Part shown: positions 57,701 through 64,000 of the stretch, piece after piece
Position numbering within the stretch: the first letter of the stretch is position 1
Layout of the letters: each line of letters starts with the position of its first letter
Assembly (NCBI GenBank): GCA_026545765.1
Contig: CM048844.1
Location: 53,478,932-53,542,931 of the forward strand
Length of the DNA: 64,000 nt
Reading direction: 5' to 3'
From: Plantago major
Lineage: Eukaryota; Streptophyta; Magnoliopsida; Lamiales; Plantaginaceae
Position numbers and translations under genes: made by a program
Notes under the pieces: generated by a model
Told to the model about the DNA's origin: nothing
The model's database searches: none
Seen by the model: the letters and a program-made list of their open reading frames with translations, nothing else

Positions 57701-60700
57701 CTTTTGTTTCTCATTATCCCACTCCTTTAGTGTGTTGTTTATCTCTCAGTGAGTTGTTAGTTTGTTGTTTATCCCACTCCTTTTGTGTGTTGTTTAACTC
57801 TCAGTAGTTCTTTTGTTTGTGATACTCTTACTCCTTTACATGTAATTTTTAAATCTCGAATAGAACTTTTCGTTTCTCATTATCCACTCCTTTAGTGTTT
57901 ATCTCTCAGCAGAGTTGTTCGTTTGTTGTTTATCCCACTCCTTTTGTGTGTTGTTTAACTCTCCATTAGAGTTCTTCGTTTGTGATACTCTTACTCCATT
58001 CTGTGTATATCTTAAATCTCGAATAAATCTTTTGGTTTCTCATTATCCCACTCCTTTAGTGTGTTGTTTATCTCTCAAGCAGAGTTGTTCGTTTGTTGTT
58101 TATCCCACTCCTTTTGTGTGTTGTTTAACTCTCAATTAGTGTTTTTCGTTTTTGATACTCTTACTCCTTTCTCTGTATTTTTTAAATCTCGAATAGACTT
58201 TTTTGTTTATCATCATCCCACTCCTTTAGTGTGTTATTTATCTCTCAAGCAGTGTTGTTCGTTTGTTGTTTATCACACTCCTTTTGTGTGTTGTTTAACT
58301 CTCAATTAGTGTTTTTCGTTGATGATAATCTTACTCTTTTCTACGTATATTTTAAATCTCGAATAGACTTTTTCGTTTCTCATTATCCCACTCCTTTAAT
58401 GTGTTGTTTATCTCTCAAGCAGAGTTGTTTATCCCACTCCTTTTGTTTGTTGTTTAACTCTCAATTAGTGTTTTTCGTTTTTGATACTCTTACTCCTTTC
58501 TCTGTATTTTTTAAATCTCGAATATACTTTTTCTTTTCTCATTATCCCACTCCTTTAGTGTGTTGTTTATCTCTCAAGTGGAGTTGTTCGTTTGTTGTTT
58601 ATCCCACTCCTTTTGTGTGTTGTTTATCTCTTAGTAAATTCTTCGTTTGTGATACTCTTACTTTTCTATTTTAAATCTGAATAGACTTTTTTTTTCATTA
58701 TCCCACTCCTTTAGTGTTGTTTTATCTCTCTCAGCAGTTGTTAGTTTGTTGTTTATCCCACTCCTTTTGTGTTGTTTAACTCTCATTAGAGTTCTTCGTT
58801 TTTGATACTCTTACTCCTTTCATGTAATTTTTAAATCTCGAATACCTTTTCGTTTCTCATTATCCCACTCCTATAGGGTGTTGTTTACCTCTCAGGCAAA
58901 GTTGTTCGTTTGTTGTTTATCCCACTCCTTTTGTGTGCTGTTTAACTCTCCGTTAGAGTTCTTCGTTTGTGAAGCTCTTACTCTTTTTTGTTTACTTTTT
59001 AAATGTCGAATAGACCTTTCCGTTTCTCATTATCCCACTCCTTTAGTGTGTTGTTTATCTCTCAGTGAGTTGTTAGTTTGTTGTTTATCCCACTCCTTTT
59101 GTGTTGTTTAACTCTCATTAGTATTCTTCGTTTGTGATACTCTTACTCCTTTCGTGTATTTTTAAATCTCGAATAGACTTTTTCGTTTCTCATTATCCCA
59201 CTCCTTTAGTGTGTTTATCTCTCAGCGAGTTGTTCGTTTGTTGTTTATCCCACTCCCTTTGTGAGTTGTTTAACTCTCCATTAGAGTTCTTCGTTTGTGA
59301 TACTCTTACTCCTTTTTGTGGATTTTTTAAATCTCGCATAGACTTTTGCGGTTCTCTAGATACCACTCCTTTAGTGAGTTGTTTATCTCTCAGCAGTTGT
59401 TGTTTGTTGTTTATCCACTCCTTTTGTTGTTTTGCTCTCATTAGTGTTCTTCGTTTGTGATACTCTTACTCCTTTACATGTAATTTTAAATCTCGAATAG
59501 ACTTTTTCGTTTCTCGTTATCCCACTCCATTAGTGTGTTGTTTATCTTGTTCGTGTGATGTTTATCCCACTCCTTTTGTGTGTTGTTTAACTCTCAATTA
59601 GAGTTCTTCGTTTGTGATACTCTTACTCCTTTACATGTATTTTAAATCTCGAATATACTTTTGTTTCTCATTATCCACTCCTTTAGTGTGTTGTTTATCT
59701 CTCAGCAAAGTTGTTCGTTTGATGTTTATCCCACTCATTTTGTCTGTTGTTTAACTCTCAATTAGAGTTCTTCGTTTGTGATACTCTTACTCCATTCTGT
59801 GTATTTTTTAAAGCTCGAATAGAATTTTTCGTTTCTCGTTATCCACTCCTTTAGTGTGTTGTTTATCTCTCAGTTAAAGATGTTCGTTTGTTGTTTATCC
59901 CACTCCTTTTGTATGTTGTTTAACTCTTCATTAGAGTTCTTTGTTTGTGATACTCTTACTCCTTTCTGTGTATTTTTTAAATCTCGCATAGACTTTTGCG
60001 TTTCTCTGGATCCCACTCCTTTTGTGTGTTGTTTATCTCTCAAGTGAAGTTGTTTGTTTGTTGTTTATCCCACTCCTTTTGTGTGTTGTTTAACTCTCAA
60101 TTAGTGTTTTCGTTTGTGATACTCTTACTCCTTTCATGTAATTTTTAAATCTCGAATAAACTTTTACGTTTCTCATTATCCCACTCCTTTAGTGTGTTGT
60201 TTATCTCTCAGCAAGTTGTTCGTTTGTTGTTTATCCCACTCCTTTTGTGTTGTTTAACTCTCCATTAGAGTTCTTCGTTTGTGATACTCTTACTCCTTTT
60301 TTGTGTATTTTAAATCTTGAATAAACTTTTTGTTTCTCATTATCCCACTCCTTTAGTGTGTTGTTTATCTCTCAGCGAGTTGTTCGTTTGTTGTTTATCC
60401 CACTCCTTTTTGTGTGTTGTTTAACTCTCAGTAGTTCTTTCGTTTTGATACTCTTACTCCTTTACATGTAATTTTAAATCTCGAATAGAACTTTTGGTTT
60501 CTCATTATCCCTCCTTTAGTGTGTTGTTTATCTCTCAGCGAGTTGTTAGTTTGTTGTTTATCCACTCCTTTTGTGTGTTGTTTAACTCTCATTAGAGTTC
60601 TTCGTTTGTGATACTCTTACTCCTTTTATGTATTTTTAAATCTCGAATAAACTTTTTTCTTTCATTATCCCTCCTTTAGTGTGTTGTTTATCTCTCAAGT

Positions 60701-63700
60701 GAGTTGTTCGTTTGTTGTTTATCCCACTCCTTTTGTGTGTTGTTTAACTCTCAATTAGTGTTCTTCGTTTTGATACTCTTACTCCTTTACATGTAATTTT
60801 TAAATCTCGAATAGACTTTTCGTTTCTCATTATCCCACTCCTTTAGTGTGTTGTTTATCTCTCAGCGAGTTGTTCGTTTCTTGTTTATCCCACTCCTTTT
60901 GTTTGTTGTTTAACTCTCATTAGAGTTTCTTTGTGATACTCTTACTCCTTTCATGTATATTTTAAATCTCGAATATACTTTTTGTTTCTCATTATCCACT
61001 CCTTTAGTGTGTTGTTTATCTCTCAGCAAGTTGTTAGTTTGTTGTTTATCCCTCCTTTTTGTGTTGTTTAACTCTTAATTAGAGTTCTTCCTTTGAGATA
61101 CTCTTACTCCTTTCAGTGTATGTTTTAAATCTAGAATATACTTTTACGTTTCTCATCATCCCACTCCTTTAGTGTGTTGTTTATCTCTCATGAGTTGTTA
61201 GTTTGTTGTTTATCCCACTCCTTTTGTGTGTTGTTTAACTCTTAATTAAAGTTCTTCGTTTGTGATACTCTTACTCCTTTCTGTGTATTTTAAATCTCGA
61301 ATAGACTTTTCATTTCTCATTATCCACTCCTTTATTGTGTTGTTTATCTCTCAGCGAGTTGTGCGTTTATTGTTTATCCCACTCCTTTTGTTTGTTGTTT
61401 ACTCTTAATTAGAGTTCCTCGTTTGAGATACTCTTACTCCTTTCAGTGTATTTTTTAAATCACGAATAAACTTTTTCGTTTCTCATCATCCCACTCCTTT
61501 AGTGTGTTGTTTATCTCTCAAGCAGAGTTGTTCGTTTGATGTTTATCCCACTCCTTTTGTGTGTTGTTTAACTCTCAATTAGAGTTCTTCATTTGTGATA
61601 CTCTTACTCCATTCTGTGTATTTTTTAAATCTCGAATAGACTTTTTCGTTTCTCATTATCCCACTCCTTTAGTGTGTTGTTTATCTCTCAGCGAGTTGTT
61701 AGTTTGTTTATCCCTCCTTTTTTGTGTTGTTTAACTCTCAATTAGAGTTTTTCGTTTCTGATACTCTTACTCCTTTCTGTAATTTTAAATCTCGAATAGA
61801 CTTTTTCGTTTCTCATTATCCCCTCCTTTAGTGTGTTGTTTATCTCTCAGCGAGTTGTTACGTTTGTTGTTTATCCCACTCCTTTGTGTGTTGTTTAACT
61901 CTCATTAGAGTTCTTCGTTTGTGATACTCTTACTCCATTCTGTGTATTTTTAAATCTCGAATAAACTTTTCGTTTCTCATTATCCCACTCCTTTAGTGTG
62001 TTGTTTATCTCTCAGCGAGTTTATTGTTGTTGTTTATCCCACTCCTTTTTGTGTGTTGTTTAACTCTCAGTAGTGTTTTTCGTTTGTGATACTCTTACTC
62101 CTTTACATGTAATTTTTAAATCTTGAATAGACTTTTTGTTTCTCATTATCCCACTCCTTTAATGTGTTGTTTATCTCTCAAGCAGAGTTGTTTGTTTTGT
62201 TGTTTATCCCACTCCTTTTGTTTGTTGTTTACTCTAAATTAGAGTTCTTCGTTTGAGATATTCTTACTCCTTTCAGTGAATTTTTTAAATCTCGAATAGA
62301 CTTTTTCATTTCTCATCATCCCACTACTTTAGTGTGTTGTTTATCTATCAAGTAGAGTTGTTCGTTTGTTGTTTATCCCACTCCTTTTGTGTGTTGTTTA
62401 ACTCTCAATTAGTGTTTTTCGTTTGAGATACTCTTACTCCTTTATGTATTTTAAATCTGAATAGACTTTTTTGTTTCTCATTATCCCACTCCTTTAGTGT
62501 GTTGTTTATCTCTCAGCGAGTTGTTGTTTGTTGTTTATCCCACTCCTTTTGTGTTGTTTAACTCTTAGTAGAGTTCTTTGTTTGATACTCTTACTCCTTT
62601 CTGTGTAATTTTTAAATCTCGAATAGACTTTTTGTTTCTCATTATCCCACTCCTTTAGTGTGTTGTTGTCTCTCAGCAAAGTTGTTAGTTTGTTGTTTAT
62701 CCACTCCTTTTGTGTGTTGTTTAACTCTCATTAGAGTTCTTCGTTTGATACTCTTACTCCTTTACATGTAATTTTAAATCTCGAATAAACTTTTTGGTTT
62801 CTCATTATCCCACTCCTTTAGTGTGTTGTTTATCTCTCAGCAGTTGTTAGTTTGTTGTTTATCCCACTCCTTTTGTGTGTTGTTTAACTCTCAATTAGAG
62901 TTCTTCGTTTTGATACTCTTACTCCTTTACATGTATATTTTAAATCTAGAATAGACTTTTTGTTTCTCATTATCCCACTCCTTTAGTGTGTTGTTTATCT
63001 CTCAGCAAGTTGTTCGTTTGTTGTTTATCCCTCCTTTTTTGTTTGTTGTTTAACTCTCATTAGAGTTCTTCGTTTGATACTCTTACTCCTTTACATGTAT
63101 TTTTAAATCTGAATATACTTTTTCGTTTCTCATCCCACTCCTTTAGTGTGTTGTTTTGTCTCTCAGCGAGTTGTTAGTTTGTTGTTTATCCCACTCCTTT
63201 TGTGTGTTGTTTAACTCTTAATTAGAGTTCTTCGTTTTGATACTCTTACTCCTTTACATGTATTTTAAATCTCGAATAGACTTTTGGTTTCTCATTATCC
63301 ACTCCTTTAGTGTGTTGTTTATCTCTCAAGTTGTTGTTGTTTGTTGTTTATCCCACTCCTTTTGTGCGTTGTTTAACTCTCAATTAGAGTTGTTCGTTTT
63401 TGATACTCTTACTCCTTTCATGTAATTTTTAAATCTCGAATAGACCTTTTCGTTTCTCATTATCCCACTCCTTTAGTGTGTTGTTTACCTCTCAAGCAAA
63501 GTTGTTCGTTTGTTGTTTATCCCACTCCTTTTGTGTGTTGTTTAACTCTCAATTAGAGTTCTTCGTTTGTGATACTCTTAATACTTTCATGTATTTTTTA
63601 AATCTCGAATAGACTATTTCGTTTCTCATTATCCCACTCCTTTAGTGTGTTGTTTATCTCTCAAGCAGAGTTGTTCGTTTGTTGTTTATCCCACTCCTTT

Positions 63701-64000
63701 TCTTTTTGTTTAACTCTTAATTAGAGTTCTTCGTTGGTGATACTCTTACTCTTTTCTGTGTATATTTTAAATCTCAAATAGACTTTTTCGTTTATCATCA
63801 TCCCACTCCTTTAGTGTGTTGTTTATCTCTCAAGCAGAGTTGTTCGTTTGTTGTTTATCCCACTCCTTTTGTGTGTTGTTTAACCCTCAATTAGAGTTCT
63901 TCATTTGTGATACTCTTACTCCATTCTGTGTATTTTTTAAATCTCGAATAGACTTTTTCGTTTCTCATTATCCCACTCCTTTAGTGTGTTGTTTATCTCT
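51751..64000. repeat. satellite segment with poorly ordered, indel-rich monomers
   Basis: The same three-subunit monomer continues to the right edge, but no long-period order is evident. Many monomers have short deletions at recurring places, and CTTTACATGTA replaces CTTTCTGTGTA. Cleaner monomers are interspersed (for example 58060-58560 and 63430-64000). No gene or transposon seen. Confidence 0.93.
63805..63974. repeat. representative 170-bp satellite monomer (57+56+57 bp subunits)
   Basis: Subunits start at 63805, 63862 and 63918, with the next monomer at 63975. All begin ACTCC. Subunit 1 has TGTGTTGTTTATCTCTCAAG, subunit 2 TGTGTTGTTTAACCCTCAAT, subunit 3 TGTGTATTTTTTAAATCTCG. Each then has an AGAGTT-, AGAGTT- or AGACTT-like block and a TTCGTTT (TTCATTT in subunit 2 of this monomer). 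Confidence 0.95.

Noticed and set aside
4275..64000. CENP-B box in the satellite (TTCG core)
   Set aside because: The motif has TTCGTTT but lacks the downstream A and CGGG required by the CENP-B consensus; no full match was seen.

Overview
This window is repeat-dominated plant heterochromatin. The evidence is a nucleosome-length (170 bp) satellite with higher-order structure, a Ty1/copia retrotransposon whose primer-binding site matches plant initiator tRNA-Met, plant-type L1 LINE fragments, and short AT-rich GT-AG introns. Copia elements with this layout (long LTRs, CX2CX4HX4C gag, extra gene after RNase H) resemble the plant-specific Sirevirus group, so an angiosperm is likely; the species cannot be named from sequence alone. 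No ordinary host gene, rRNA or tRNA gene was found. A centromeric or pericentromeric location is plausible but is inference.

Layout. 1-4274: left-truncated copia element on the minus strand (protease start, gag, PBS, 5' LTR). 4275-5183: satellite. 5184-6060: 3' fragment of an L1-type LINE, minus strand. 6061-23949: satellite, including eight complete copies of a 12-monomer higher-order repeat of about 2.04 kb (6843-23141). 23950-25821: a second, longer copy of the same LINE insertion. 25822-31631: satellite, including three copies of a different, about 1.08-kb higher-order repeat. 31632-45750: a structurally complete but mutated 14.1-kb copia element, minus strand, inserted in the satellite. 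45751-64000: satellite, with segmental duplications up to about 51.75 kb and then poorly ordered, indel-rich monomers. Satellite DNA totals about 42.9 kb, roughly 250 monomers.

The satellite monomer is itself made of three diverged subunits of 57, 56 and 57 bp, each beginning ACTCC and each carrying TTCGTTT. In the 1.08-kb repeat one extra 57-bp subunit is present, so exchange happens at the subunit as well as the monomer level.

The full copia element reads (minus strand) 5' LTR, PBS, gag, protease, integrase, reverse transcriptase, RNase H, an extra gene, polypurine tract, 3' LTR. All pol parts carry frameshifts or stops, so it is not autonomous now. The extra gene in the envelope position has its own TATA-like box and appears to contain five short introns in sense orientation, four of them 78-85 nt, separating short exons that mostly begin with an Ala codon. 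This is the most unusual coding feature in the window. Both copia elements sit at the same nucleotide position of the satellite monomer and in the same orientation, suggesting targeted integration.
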